23,445 bases of DNA, from the NCBI GenBank assembly GCA_017997855.1, contig JAGOEF010000005.1, forward strand, positions 1 to 23,445. Direction: 5' to 3'. Shown here piece by piece: positions 1 to 9,300 of this stretch; position 1 is the stretch's first letter; every line of letters begins with the position of its first letter. The notes under the pieces are model-generated. The model was not told where the DNA came from and ran no database searches. It saw nothing but the letters and a program-made list of their open reading frames with translations. This DNA is from Bacteroidales bacterium (GTDB taxonomy: Bacteria > Bacteroidota > Bacteroidia > Bacteroidales > ML635J-15). The position numbers and the translations under genes were made by a program.

Positions 1-173
1 AGGATATTTACAGAGCCGTTGTTAACATTGAATTTCATACCAAGCTTCGGGAAGAAATTAAATTAGATGAAATTGAAAATTTAAAAAAACAAATTGATAA
101 AGATAAGGCAGCCTGCATCCGGTTTTTCGCTCGAAAAGGCAAAGATAAAGGCGAATATTTTTCGGCGGTTTAG
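1..173 (+). CDS. 3' end of an unrecognised protein (partial)
   Basis: An open frame enters from the left edge and runs from base 3 to a TAG at 171-173, giving 56 visible residues. The segment is hydrophilic and probably helical, with a charged stretch (LREEIKLDEIENLKKQ) followed by a basic tail ending GEYFSAV. It carries no membrane segment and no motif I recognise, so no function is assigned. The frame is plausible because it uses ordinary codons and ends just upstream of the ahcY promoter, which leaves no room for another gene. It could be the C-terminus of a cytoplasmic protein, and the sequence to the left of the window would settle this. Confidence 0.55.
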   Translation, partial: DIYRAVVNIEFHTKLREEIKLDEIENLKKQIDKDKAACIRFFARKGKDKGEYFSAV

Positions 174-190
174 TAAAATTAGTATCTTTG
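158..190 (+). promoter_or_regulatory. Bacteroidota-type promoter for ahcY
   Basis: TATCTTTG at 183-190 matches the Bacteroidota -7 consensus TAnnTTTG exactly. A T-rich stretch (TTTTTCG, 158-164) lies about 19 bases upstream where the -33 element is expected, but it is a poor match to TTTG. Transcription would begin near 196, giving a leader of about 15 bases before the ahcY ATG at 212. The promoter overlaps the stop codon of the preceding gene. Confidence 0.7.
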
Positions 191-211
191 CGTTCTTAAA
201 AAATTGAAACG

Positions 212-1627
212 ATGAACAGTGTAATTTCGAATTTACCTTACAAAGTGGCAGACATGAGTCTGGCCGATTTCGGAAGAAAAGAAATTGATATCGCCGAAAA
301 AGAAATGCCCGGTCTGATGAGTATCCGGCGAAAATATTCAATTGAAAAACCCCTCAAAGGAACCCGTATTACCGGTTCGTTGCACATGACCATACAAACT
401 GCCGTACTCATCGAAACCCTCGTTGAATTGGGTGCTGATGTCCGTTGGGCCAGCTGCAATATTTTCTCTACACAGGACCATGCAGCTGCAGCCATTGCGC
501 AACGTGGTATTCCCGTTTTTGCATGGAAGGGTGAAACCCTCGAAGAGTACTGGTGGTGCACATTGCAGGCACTGTCGTTTCCCGGAGGTAAGGGCCCCAC
601 ATTGATAGTTGACGATGGCGGCGATGCCACCCTGCTGATTCACAAAGGCTTTTACGCCGAAAACGATGCCAGTATCCTGAATGTAAAACCAGGTAACAAT
701 GAAGAAAAAATCATTCTCGACACATTAAAAACAGTGCTTGCCGAAGACCCTCAAAAATGGCATCGTGCCGTAAAAGAAATAAAAGGTGTTTCAGAAGAGA
801 CCACCACCGGGGTTCACCGGCTATACCAAATGTTCGAAAACAACGCGCTTTTATTCCCTGCCATCAACGTAAACGATTCGGTTACCAAGTCGAAATTCGA
901 CAACCTGTACGGATGTCGTGAATCATTATCGGATGGCATCAAGCGGGCCACCGATGTAATGGTCGCCGGCAAAGTAGTGGTTGTTTTGGGTTATGGTGAT
1001 GTGGGTAAAGGCTCAGCCAAATCGCTGCGCGGTTTCGGTGCACGGGTTATTGTTACCGAAATCGATCCTATCTGCGCGCTTCAGGCTGCCATGGAAGGAT
1101 ATCAGGTTGCCCTGATTGAGGACGTAGTTTCGGTTGGCGATATTTTTGTAACCACCACCGGAAACAAAGATGTTATTACCGCTGAACACATGTCGAAAAT
1201 GAAGGATCAGGCCATTGTATGCAATATCGGTCATTTCGACAACGAAATACAGGTTGACCGGCTGGTATCCTGGCCCGGAATTAAACACCTGAATATCAAA
1301 CCTCAGGTTGACAAGTATATTTTCCCCGACGGACATTCAATTATCCTGCTTGCCGAAGGCCGACTGGTAAATCTGGGTTGTGCGACCGGACACCCTTCGT
1401 TTGTTATGAGTAATTCATTTTCGAATCAGACCCTGGCACAAATCGATTTAAACACCAATGCATACGAAATCGGAGTGTACCGGCTTTCGAAAAAACTTGA
1501 CGAAGAGGTTGCCCGCCTGCATCTGGAACAACTGGGCGTAAGGCTTACGCAAATGACACCCGAGCAAGCAGCATATCTGGGCGTTCCCATTGATGGACCT
1601 TACAAACCGGAACATTACCGGTATTAA
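212..1627 (+). CDS. ahcY: Adenosylhomocysteinase (S-adenosyl-L-homocysteine hydrolase)
   Basis: This cytoplasmic NAD-dependent enzyme reversibly hydrolyses S-adenosylhomocysteine to adenosine and homocysteine, removing the product inhibitor of SAM-dependent methyltransferases. The 471-residue protein is full length. Visible signatures are [14 protein letters not shown] (82-95), the central [11 protein letters not shown] segment (221-231), the NAD-binding glycine loop GYGDVGKG (260-267), GHFDNEI, and the characteristic C-terminus [10 protein letters not shown] that contributes to the neighbouring subunit's cofactor site. An insertion at about 159-192 marks the long bacterial/plant-like form. 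The ATG at 212 sits about 22 bases after an exact -7 promoter element, and the gene is closed by a strong terminator, so it appears to be monocistronic. No other methionine-cycle gene is nearby. Identification is essentially certain. Confidence 0.98.
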   Translation: MNSVISNLPYKVADMSLADFGRKEIDIAEKEMPGLMSIRRKYSIEKPLKGTRITGSLHMTIQTAVLIETLVELGADVRWASCNIFSTQDHAAAAIAQRGIPVFAWKGETLEEYWWCTLQALSFPGGKGPTLIVDDGGDATLLIHKGFYAENDASILNVKPGNNEEKIILDTLKTVLAEDPQKWHRAVKEIKGVSEETTTGVHRLYQMFENNALLFPAINVNDSVTKSKFDNLYGCRESLSDGIKRATDVMVAGKVVVVLGYGDVGKGSAKSLRGFGARVIVTEIDPICALQAAMEGYQVALIEDVVSVGDIFVTTTGNKDVITAEHMSKMKDQAIVCNIGHFDNEIQVDRLVSWPGIKHLNIKPQVDKYIFPDGHSIILLAEGRLVNLGCATGHPSFVMSNSFSNQTLAQIDLNTNAYEIGVYRLSKKLDEEVARLHLEQLGVRLTQMTPEQAAYLGVPIDGPYKPEHYRY

Positions 1628-1630
1628 GCA

Positions 1631-1663
1631 AAAGAGGCCGTTTCTGAACGGCCTCTTTTTTTT
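1631..1663 (+). terminator. Intrinsic terminator after ahcY
   Basis: A perfect 12-base-pair stem (1631-1642 with 1647-1658, core GAGGCCGTT) closes a 4-base TCTG loop and runs into an uninterrupted T tract to 1663. It starts 4 bases after the ahcY stop codon. It also lies 17 bases beyond the end of the convergent lipoprotein gene. On that strand the tail after the hairpin is only TTTTGC, so it may work weakly in reverse. Confidence 0.93.
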
Positions 1664-1679
1664 AATTATAATCACATTA

Positions 1680-2111
1680 TTAATAGCTATTGTTAATGTA
1701 TAGTACGTCATTGTCAACCTGTGTTGAATACTGAACCAGGCTATAGGGCGCATCGCCCGAAACCACGGTGCCATCATAGAGATTAAATTTTGAACTGCAA
1801 TGCTCACAAACCGCAAACATATTTGTTTCATCAACGTAAATACGGGCGCTGTCGTTGTAAGGATCATAGGTACAATTTCTGTCGAAAGCCATATACTCAC
1901 CGGGGTAAACACAAAAAACAATTATCCCCCGAGATCCGCCGGAAATATACTTCCAGTTACCCGAAATTTTTAAATCCTGATAATCAGCGCTATTAAGAAA
2001 CAATTGCAGATTAACAGGCACGTAGGGAACCCTGTCCTCATCGTTACACGATGTATTAAAAAAAAGCAGAAATAATGTCAATAAAATGAGTATCTTTGAT
2101 AGTCGGAACAT
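1680..2111 (-). CDS. Lipoprotein with degenerate Rieske-like domain
   Basis: The 143-residue protein starts with MFRLSKILILLTLFLLFFN and a lipobox-like NTSC (Cys22), so it is probably a lipidated envelope protein. The ATG at 2111 was chosen over a longer in-frame start at 2318 because the signal peptide begins here and the upstream extension is the antisense of the neighbouring gene. The C-terminal half resembles a Rieske fold: CTY (80-82) sits where Rieske proteins have CxH, and CEHCSSKFNLYDG (102-114) followed by VVSGDAP resembles CPCHGSRFDL...VVSGPAP. Both histidine ligands are replaced, by Tyr82 and Cys105, so an ordinary [2Fe-2S] Rieske cluster is unlikely. Function is unknown. Similar small lipoproteins occur in Bacteroidota. 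It is convergent with ahcY and divergent from the basic protein gene at 2146. Confidence 0.85.
   Translation of the reverse strand: MFRLSKILILLTLFLLFFNTSCNDEDRVPYVPVNLQLFLNSADYQDLKISGNWKYISGGSRGIIVFCVYPGEYMAFDRNCTYDPYNDSARIYVDETNMFAVCEHCSSKFNLYDGTVVSGDAPYSLVQYSTQVDNDVLYINNSY
2091..2098 (+). promoter_or_regulatory. Possible -7 element for the small basic protein
   Basis: TATCTTTG matches TAnnTTTG exactly and lies 47 bases before the ATG at 2146, inside the 5' end of the divergent lipoprotein gene. No convincing TTG is seen at the -33 distance. It also encodes part of the lipoprotein signal peptide, so the match could be coincidental. Confidence 0.4.
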
Positions 2112-2128
2112 GATAGAAAATTTGTGAC

Positions 2129-2136
2129 CAAAATTA
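2129..2136 (-). promoter_or_regulatory. Possible -7 element for the Rieske-like lipoprotein
   Basis: On the minus strand this reads TAATTTTG, an exact TAnnTTTG, ending 18 bases before the ATG at 2111. No clear -33 element was found. If both this element and the one at 2091-2098 are used, the two divergent transcripts overlap in their first bases. Confidence 0.4.
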
Positions 2137-2145
2137 ATCAATATT

Positions 2146-2526
2146 ATGCTTACTAGAACGCTGGTTTTGTTTTTATTATTGTTAGGTGCAGCGAATAGTC
2201 TCCCGGCGCAGGGATACAACCGTTCAATTGACACAAAAGAAGGCCAGAGCCGCAAAGTTGAACGCAAACGCCAAAAGCTCACCCGCGAGGAAAAATATGT
2301 AATCAGCATCGAAAACAAAAAAGCAAAAGAAGAAAGGCGGAAAAAAAATTATGACTACCGAATGCACAAAAAAGCGGTAAAAAAACACAATCGCTTAATT
2401 AATGGGAAAGACAAAAATATAGTTACCGGCAAAAAAGTACATAAACAAATGCGAAAATCGAAACGGGAAGCCATGCGCAGGAATAAATCAAAAAATCCCC
2501 TGCCCTGGTACAAACGAATTTTTTAA
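2146..2526 (+). CDS. Exported, extremely basic small protein of unknown function
   Basis: The 126-residue protein begins with a clear cleavable signal peptide (hydrophobic core LVLFLLLLGAANS, probable cut after PAQ at about residue 22). The mature chain of about 104 residues contains 24 Lys and 14 Arg against about 11 acidic residues, spread evenly along the chain, and it ends in PWYKRIF. It has no cysteine and no recognisable domain. It is probably a helical or disordered cationic periplasmic protein that binds an anionic partner such as nucleic acid, LPS or wall polymer, but this is inferred from charge alone. The ATG at 2146 is the natural start because the signal sequence follows directly. 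It diverges from the lipoprotein gene with 34 bases between starts. I do not recognise a family. Confidence 0.75.
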   Translation: MLTRTLVLFLLLLGAANSLPAQGYNRSIDTKEGQSRKVERKRQKLTREEKYVISIENKKAKEERRKKNYDYRMHKKAVKKHNRLINGKDKNIVTGKKVHKQMRKSKREAMRRNKSKNPLPWYKRIF

Positions 2527-2623
2527 AAACAGTGTATATTTTGCATTTAAATGGCTTGAATACAGGGGTTGTTATCTTTTTTTTAAAATATTGTTCTTTT
2601 TAGATAAAAAAGTTTGGCGGGTT

Positions 2624-2631
2624 TACATTTG
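2624..2631 (+). promoter_or_regulatory. Candidate -7 element for the TonB receptor operon
   Basis: TACATTTG matches TAnnTTTG and would give a leader of about 55 bases before the ATG at 2694. The -33 region (about 2600-2605) is T/A-rich without a clean TTTG. The gap 2527-2693 holds no open frame I would call, only A/T-rich sequence with a T tract at about 2578-2584 that lacks a convincing hairpin. Confidence 0.4.
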
Positions 2632-2666
2632 AGTTTTATATTTACGGTTTGTTAAAATTGGGTTAA

Positions 2667-2686
2667 GTATTTTATAAAGTAAATAC
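2667..2686 (+). repeat. Inverted repeat in the leader of the TonB receptor gene
   Basis: GTATTT (2667-2672) and AAATAC (2681-2686) form a 6-base inverted repeat around an 8-base spacer, ending 7 bases before the start codon. It could be an operator half-site pair or a weak A/U hairpin over the ribosome entry region. In sequence this A/T-rich it could also be chance. Confidence 0.25.
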
Positions 2687-2693
2687 AGGATTT

Positions 2694-5600
2694 ATGTTAC
2701 GAAGACTACTTCTATTTGTTGCGGCCATTGCGGTGTATGCATTTGCGTATTCGCAATCAGGTACGCTGAGCGGTGTTGTGAAAGATGCTGCCACGGGCGA
2801 GCCAATTCCGTTTGCCAACATTTCGGTTGAAGAAAACGGAAGAATTGTTACCGGAGGGATGACCGATTTCGATGGGAAATACTCCATCAAACCAATTCCC
2901 GCCGGTAAATATACCGTTAAAGGTTCCTATGTGGGTTATGCCTCACTGCAATTTAATAATGTTCAGATTCCTGCCGGAAAAATTACATTTCAGGATTTTG
3001 CACTGAAAGCATCAGCCGAAATTTTGCAGGAAGTTGAAATCAGAGACTACAAAGTGCCCCTGATTTCGAAGGATGCAACCGAATCGGGAGGTACCGTTAC
3101 CAGTGAAGACATTGCCAAAATGCCGGGCCGTTCGGCTACAGCTGTTGCAACTACAGTTGCCGGTGTGTATTCCGAAAATGGAGAGGTCGGTAGTATCCGC
3201 GGTGCACGTTCCGAAGGTACGGTATATTATGTTGATGGTGTTAAGGTGCGGGGCTCCTCATCAATCCCCAAATCAGCCATCGAACAGGTTACCGTAATCA
3301 CCGGAGGTCTCGCTGCCAAATACGGCGATGCAACCGGAGGTATCATTTCGGTGACCACCAAAGGCCCAACCAGCAAATATTTCGGTGGTGCCGAAATTTT
3401 AACTTCACAATTCCTCGATCCTTATGGGTATAACCTCGGTGGCGTTATGCTTTCTGGCCCCATCTGGACGGTAGAAGAAAAAGGCAATAACCGCAAACGG
3501 ACCGTTGCCGGCTTCCTGATTTCTGCCGAAATCAACAATGTTATTGATGATTACCCCTCGACTGTTGGTGTTTGGCGAGCCAAACCCGAAGTGGTTGAAA
3601 GTATCAGAACCAATCCGCTGCGTTTGGTTCAAACCGAAAACGGCGCTATCATCTATCAAAATGCCGATTATCTGCATTCCGATGCATTTACAAACGAAAC
3701 CACCCGCCCAAACGCCGAAAACATGCAGGTGAACGTGGCTGCTAAAATTGACTTCCAGCCGGTACGTAACCTGAACCTGACATTCGGCGGCACCATGGAC
3801 TACCGTATTGGCAGGGCTTACTCCAGGGGTAACGATTTGTTCAACTCCGACAACAACGGTTCCTATAAATATAATAACTGGCGCGTTTACGGTCGTTTAA
3901 CCCAGAAATTCGACAATAATACCGGAAGCGAAGAAGAAGCAAATTCAGTTATCAAAAATGCCTATTATACCATTCAGGTTGACTATTCGAAAACCTATTC
4001 GAACTACTTCGATAAGAGATATCAGGACAACTATTTCAGATACGGCCATGTAGGCACATTCGAAACCGAAGTGTATAATTTCTATTCAAGAGGTATCGAC
4101 ACTACAGTGAACCTCGAAGGATGGCTGCAGGAAGTGTATGTGTATGCTATTGACACATTTATTCCAACAACGTACAACACCGATTTGGCCAGATATACTT
4201 CGCAATTTTTCGATTATTTCAGCGATTACAGCCTGCTGCGCAAAGAAGATGTAATGCTCAACGGTGGCTTACTCAACGGACAGGGCGCACCTTCTATATA
4301 TGGTATGTGGGCAAGTCCTGGTAATCCCTATACGAGCTATACCATTTCTGATGCCAATCAATTCAGGGTTGCCGCCAGCGGTACTGCTGACATTAAAGAT
4401 CACGAAATCAGCTTTGGGTTCGAATTTGAACAACGTAAAGATTCATACTACGGACTTGCACCCTTTGGCTTATGGACACTGGCACGTAACCTGATGAACT
4501 ACCACATCAACGAAAAAGACCTTTCCAACCCTCAGGTAATGCGTGATGCCAATGGTGTTTATCTTGACACAATCAACTATCCCCGTCTGTACAACGCAGC
4601 CACCCAATCTACGTTCGACAAGAATTTCAGAACTCATTTGGGTTATGACATTACCAGCCTGAATTGGATTGACATAGACTCATACGACCCCGATGAATTC
4701 AGCATTGATTATTTCTCTGCCGATGAACTTTTCAATCAGGGAAATAATGTTGTTGGTTACTATGGCTACGATCATACAGGAAAGAAAATGAATTACATCC
4801 CCACCATCGAAGATTTCTTCACTGAAACTGACGAAAATGGAGTTCTGACACGCCCTGTTGCACCATTCCAACCCAACTATATTGCTGGATATATTCAGGA
4901 TAAATTTGCTTTTAAAGATCTTATTTTCAATATCGGGCTTCGCGTTGACAGATACGATGCCAACCAGAAAGTTCTGAAAGACCGTTATCTGATGAGTGAA
5001 GCCTATACCGTTGGCGACAACGATCCGTCCGGTTTAATCACCAATACCGATCACCCAAGCAATATTCCTGACAATGCAGTGGTTTATGTCAACGACATCA
5101 GCAACCCTTCGGCCATCAACGGATACCGCGTGGGTAATGTCTGGTATGACGAAACCGGAACCGAGGTTTCAAACCCCAACTACATCGCCAGCGCAAACGG
5201 AATTGCACCTTATCTTATTGATCCGGAAACCGAACTCAGCGTAGCTGCTTTCGAAGACTACAAACCCCAAATGGTGTTTATGCCGCGTATCTCGTTCTCC
5301 TTCCCAATTTCTGACGAAGCCTTGTTTTTTGCCCACTACGATATTTTGTCGAAACGTCCTACCTACAACAACCGTCTCGACCTGATTGAATACTATTATA
5401 TAAGACAGAAAAACGGAGATATCCTTAACAATCCCGATTTGAAAACCGAAAAAACAATCGACTACGAATTGGGCTTCCAGCAAAAACTTGGAAATACCTC
5501 TTCGCTTAAACTATCGGCTTTTTACCGTGAAATGCGCGACATGCAGCAGGCAGTTGCCGTATATGGTGCTTATCCGGTAAATTACTACACATATGGTAAC

Positions 5601-6329
5601 ATTGACTTTGGTACAGTTAAAGGCTTTGCAATTTCTTACGACCTTCGCAGAACAGGAAATGTAACCCTGCGTGCAGCTTATACATTGCAGTTTGCCAATG
5701 GAACCGGTTCAAACGTTGAATCGGCAGCAGCCATTATCAAATCGGATCAACCCAACCTGCGTACCACAATTCCTCTCGATTTCGACCAAAGACATAATAT
5801 TGCCATTACAGTGGATTACCGTTTTGGTGGAAAAGTCAGCGGTTTACCGTATGACGGTCCCCGTTGGTTCGGTGCCGACATTTTTGCCAATACCGGAGTT
5901 AATCTGGTTATCAATAGCGGTTCTGGTTCTCCCTATACCAAATACGATAAACCCAGCAATGGTTCAATCGTGGGCTCGCTCAACGGTTCTCGCAAACCCT
6001 GGAGAACCAATATCAGCATGCGCCTCGACCGTGATATCCGTATTAAACTGGCTTCGGCAAAAGAAGATGGCCGAAAAGAAAAATATGGCTACATGAATGT
6101 GTATCTCGATATATCGAATCTGCTGAATTCTAAAAACGTACTTAATGTTTACAACTACACCGGTAACCCCGATGATGATGGAGTCCTCAACTTCTCTGAA
6201 CTTCAAACTCAAATAAACACGCAAAACGACGTTGAAGCATACCGTAATTACTATGCGATGATTATCAATAGTCCCTATAACTATTCATTACCCAGAACGA
6301 TTCGTTTGGGAGTTCAGTTTAGTTTCTAA
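2694..6329 (+). CDS. TonB-dependent receptor with N-terminal carboxypeptidase-regulatory-like domain
   Basis: The 1211-residue outer-membrane protein is long for the family. It has a signal peptide (about 1-20, ending FAYSQS), then a carboxypeptidase-regulatory-like beta-sandwich (about 23-112: SGVVKDAATGEPIPFANISV, TDFDGKYSI, GYVG-like turn), then a plug domain (about 118-225) with IRGARSEGTVYYVDGVKV and ITGGLAAKYGDATGGIISV. The remainder is a 22-strand-type beta-barrel rich in aromatics, ending RTIRLGVQFSF with a terminal Phe as expected for BAM insertion. The plug differs from the usual SusC signature and no SusD-type lipoprotein follows, so this is not a normal glycan-uptake SusCD pair. 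The second gene of the operon starts 31 bases downstream and encodes a secreted protein, which suggests the barrel handles or anchors that partner. The substrate is unknown. Confidence 0.93.
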   Translation: MLRRLLLFVAAIAVYAFAYSQSGTLSGVVKDAATGEPIPFANISVEENGRIVTGGMTDFDGKYSIKPIPAGKYTVKGSYVGYASLQFNNVQIPAGKITFQDFALKASAEILQEVEIRDYKVPLISKDATESGGTVTSEDIAKMPGRSATAVATTVAGVYSENGEVGSIRGARSEGTVYYVDGVKVRGSSSIPKSAIEQVTVITGGLAAKYGDATGGIISVTTKGPTSKYFGGAEILTSQFLDPYGYNLGGVMLSGPIWTVEEKGNNRKRTVAGFLISAEINNVIDDYPSTVGVWRAKPEVVESIRTNPLRLVQTENGAIIYQNADYLHSDAFTNETTRPNAENMQVNVAAKIDFQPVRNLNLTFGGTMDYRIGRAYSRGNDLFNSDNNGSYKYNNWRVYGRLTQKFDNNTGSEEEANSVIKNAYYTIQVDYSKTYSNYFDKRYQDNYFRYGHVGTFETEVYNFYSRGIDTTVNLEGWLQEVYVYAIDTFIPTTYNTDLARYTSQFFDYFSDYSLLRKEDVMLNGGLLNGQGAPSIYGMWASPGNPYTSYTISDANQFRVAASGTADIKDHEISFGFEFEQRKDSYYGLAPFGLWTLARNLMNYHINEKDLSNPQVMRDANGVYLDTINYPRLYNAATQSTFDKNFRTHLGYDITSLNWIDIDSYDPDEFSIDYFSADELFNQGNNVVGYYGYDHTGKKMNYIPTIEDFFTETDENGVLTRPVAPFQPNYIAGYIQDKFAFKDLIFNIGLRVDRYDANQKVLKDRYLMSEAYTVGDNDPSGLITNTDHPSNIPDNAVVYVNDISNPSAINGYRVGNVWYDETGTEVSNPNYIASANGIAPYLIDPETELSVAAFEDYKPQMVFMPRISFSFPISDEALFFAHYDILSKRPTYNNRLDLIEYYYIRQKNGDILNNPDLKTEKTIDYELGFQQKLGNTSSLKLSAFYREMRDMQQAVAVYGAYPVNYYTYGNIDFGTVKGFAISYDLRRTGNVTLRAAYTLQFANGTGSNVESAAAIIKSDQPNLRTTIPLDFDQRHNIAITVDYRFGGKVSGLPYDGPRWFGADIFANTGVNLVINSGSGSPYTKYDKPSNGSIVGSLNGSRKPWRTNISMRLDRDIRIKLASAKEDGRKEKYGYMNVYLDISNLLNSKNVLNVYNYTGNPDDDGVLNFSELQTQINTQNDVEAYRNYYAMIINSPYNYSLPRTIRLGVQFSF

Positions 6330-6360
6330 TTTTTTTGAAAATTTTAAAAGACAGTATACA

Positions 6361-9300
6361 ATGAGAAGCTTTAAAAAATTTGTTTTCCTTACAGCAGCAG
6401 TTTGCTTATCGCTCAATATCTTTGCCTATAAAGAACTGCGAAACGATAGCGATAACCATTCGAATACCCCTAAGAACACCCGCACTGCTGCGGCATGCGA
6501 ACCATCAAAAACATCTACCGAACTTTATGTAAATAACGTACGGGCACTGATTCACACCGGTGGTGATATGTGGTGGGATTTACAAGGTGACCCGCGTTAT
6601 GAAGTACCTGCAGGATCAGGCAGAAATGCGCTTTTTGCCGGTTCAATCTGGGTTGGAGGAAAAGACGCCAATGGTCAGTTAAAAATGGCAGCCCAACGTT
6701 TTCGTCAGGATGGTATTGACTTCTGGCCTGGCCCACTAATTATATCCGGTGCTTCACAAGGAACCACATCTCAGGAAATTTGTCGTCAATACGACAAACA
6801 CTTCACCATTTCGAAGGAAATGGTAAAAGAATTCCGAGAGTGGTATGCCTGCAGTCAGGATCCCTTATGCGATGTAAATGAAGTATTTCCGATGTATTCT
6901 ATACCTGATATCATTTTAAACTGGCCTGCTCATGGTCCTACCGGAGGCTACGATTATTATCTGGCTCCTTTCTGGGATGTGGATGATGACGGAAGCTATA
7001 ACCCCTTAATGGGCGACTTTCCTTATTATGAATTCTTCAACGAAGGTATTACCGACGACCACGATTGTGCCCGTCCAAAAGACAGAATGCCCAAATTGTT
7101 TGGTGACTATACCTTATGGTGGGTATATAATGACCGTGGTAATATTCATACTGAGACAGGCGGCGACCCCATTGGAATGGAATTCCGTGCTCAGGCATTC
7201 GGTTTCACTACCAATGATGAACTCAACGATATGACTTTCTACAATTATAATATTATTAACCGATCCACCTATACTCTATATGAGACCTACTTTGGTATTT
7301 GGACCGATGCTGACCTTGGTGGAGCCACCGATGACTATACCGGATGTGACGTACTCAGAGGACTGGGTTATATGTACAACGGAGACTCTTTCGATGATGA
7401 TTATCAAGGGAATTTAGGCTATGGCGATCAGCCCCCTGCCATTGGGATTGACTTCTTTGAAGGACCCTATCAGGATGATGATTTACAAGATAATTCAACA
7501 AGTTTCGATACTATAAACGGAGTAAAAGTGTTGAATTGCCAAAAAGGCGATATTCTCAATGGAAATATTAATGGATTGAATTTTCAGGATGGAACCGTTG
7601 ATAACGAACGCTGGGGAATGCGCCGATTCATATATTTTAATAATGGAACAGGAAATGCCGGTACACAAGACCCAAGCACGGCTATTCAACACTATAATTA
7701 TCTTACAGGTTATTGGAAAGATGGCCAAAGGCTTTGTTACGGTGGAACCGGGCATCCTTCGGGTGGTGGAGATTCTAATGTACCTACTGATTTTATGTTC
7801 CCCGGCAAGCCCACAACCGATAAATGCGGCTGGGGGCAGGGAGGTGTTCCAATGCCTGACTGGTCGGAAGAAACCGAAAACAACCCCGCACTTGACCGTC
7901 GTTTCGTTCAATCTGCCGGTCCATTCGTGCTAAAACCTGGTGCAGTTAACGATATTACCATTGGAGCTGTTTATGCCCGCGCCCCTTCGGGTGGTGCCTG
8001 GGCTTCGGTGGAAGCTGTTAGAAAAGCCGACGACAAAGCACAGGTATTGTTCGAAAACTGCTTCCGCGTTCTCGATGGACCCGATGCTCCGGATTTGAAA
8101 ATTATCGAAATGGACAAACAACTGATTTTCCACATTTCGAACAAAACAAGTTCCAACAACTATCTGGAACAATATGCAGAAAAAGATCCTTCAATCGTTT
8201 GCAACGAAGATTTGGACCCCTGCGATGAATACTATCGCTTTCAGGGATATCAGGTATTCCAATTGAAAAACCAGTCAGCCGGTATCAGCGACCGCTACAA
8301 TCAGGATTTGGTTCGTCAGGTATTCCAGTGCGACCTGAAAGACGGTATCGATCAGATTGTGAACTTCAACTGGTCGGATGAACTCGGAGCCAATGTTCCC
8401 TCAGAAGAAGTAAACGGACTTGACGAAGGTATTACCCATACTTTTGTTGTTACAAAAGACTTCTTTGCCACCGGCGACAACCGTCTGATAAACCACAGAG
8501 AATATTATTACACTGCAATTGCCTACGGATTCAATAATACCGAATTGTATAACCAACAAATTCAGGAAACTTTCCTTGGACAGAAAAAACCTTATCTGGC
8601 CGGTAGAAATAATATTAAAAAGTACATGGCAGTTCCTCATATTAATGATCCAGAAGATGGTGGAACCGTGTTACAGGCTGATTATGGTTATGGTCCTCAG
8701 GTAACTCAAATCGAAGGACATGGTAATGCGTATAACGTTCTCGATCTTACCGATGCTACAATTTCTGAGATCATGTCGGGTACACCATGGAAATCGCAAA
8801 CACCAACCTATAAAAATGGTAAAGGCCCCTTAAAAGTTACTGTTATTGACCCGCTCAATGTACCCGAAGACTTCTATACATTTAAAATGTATGAAGCTGC
8901 TGTATGGAGCTATGGGTTAATTAAGCCCGGTGCCAAATGGTTTGTTTACAATACAGTACCTGACACAGTATTTAGCGACAAAGCCCTTAGTTTCATGGGC
9001 GACGAGCAGCTGATTCCCGAATGGGGTTTGGCCATCAATGTTCGGCAGTGCGACTATGCAACCAACAAAGAGAAGGCCGATAACAATGGGTATCTTGAAG
9101 CCACCATGGAGTATGCCGACGATAGCAAACCCTGGCTGTACTTCCTTCCCGATCAGGATGGCAACGATGCCTTCAACTGGATACGTTCGGGTATGTACGA
9201 AAACAAAGTTGGAGAACCCAACGAAGATAAAAATTACGACGACTATAAAGGTTGGGACGAAAAACAGGTGTACGAAAAAATTCTTGGCGGAACCTGGGCT

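Noticed and set aside
2112..2318. A 69-codon N-terminal extension of the minus-strand lipoprotein
   Set aside because: It lies over the opposite-strand basic protein gene, and the proper signal peptide and lipobox begin at the ATG at 2111.
2694..6329. Interpretation as a SusC/SusD glycan-uptake locus
   Set aside because: No SusD lipoprotein or glycoside hydrolase is adjacent, and the plug signature differs from SusC.
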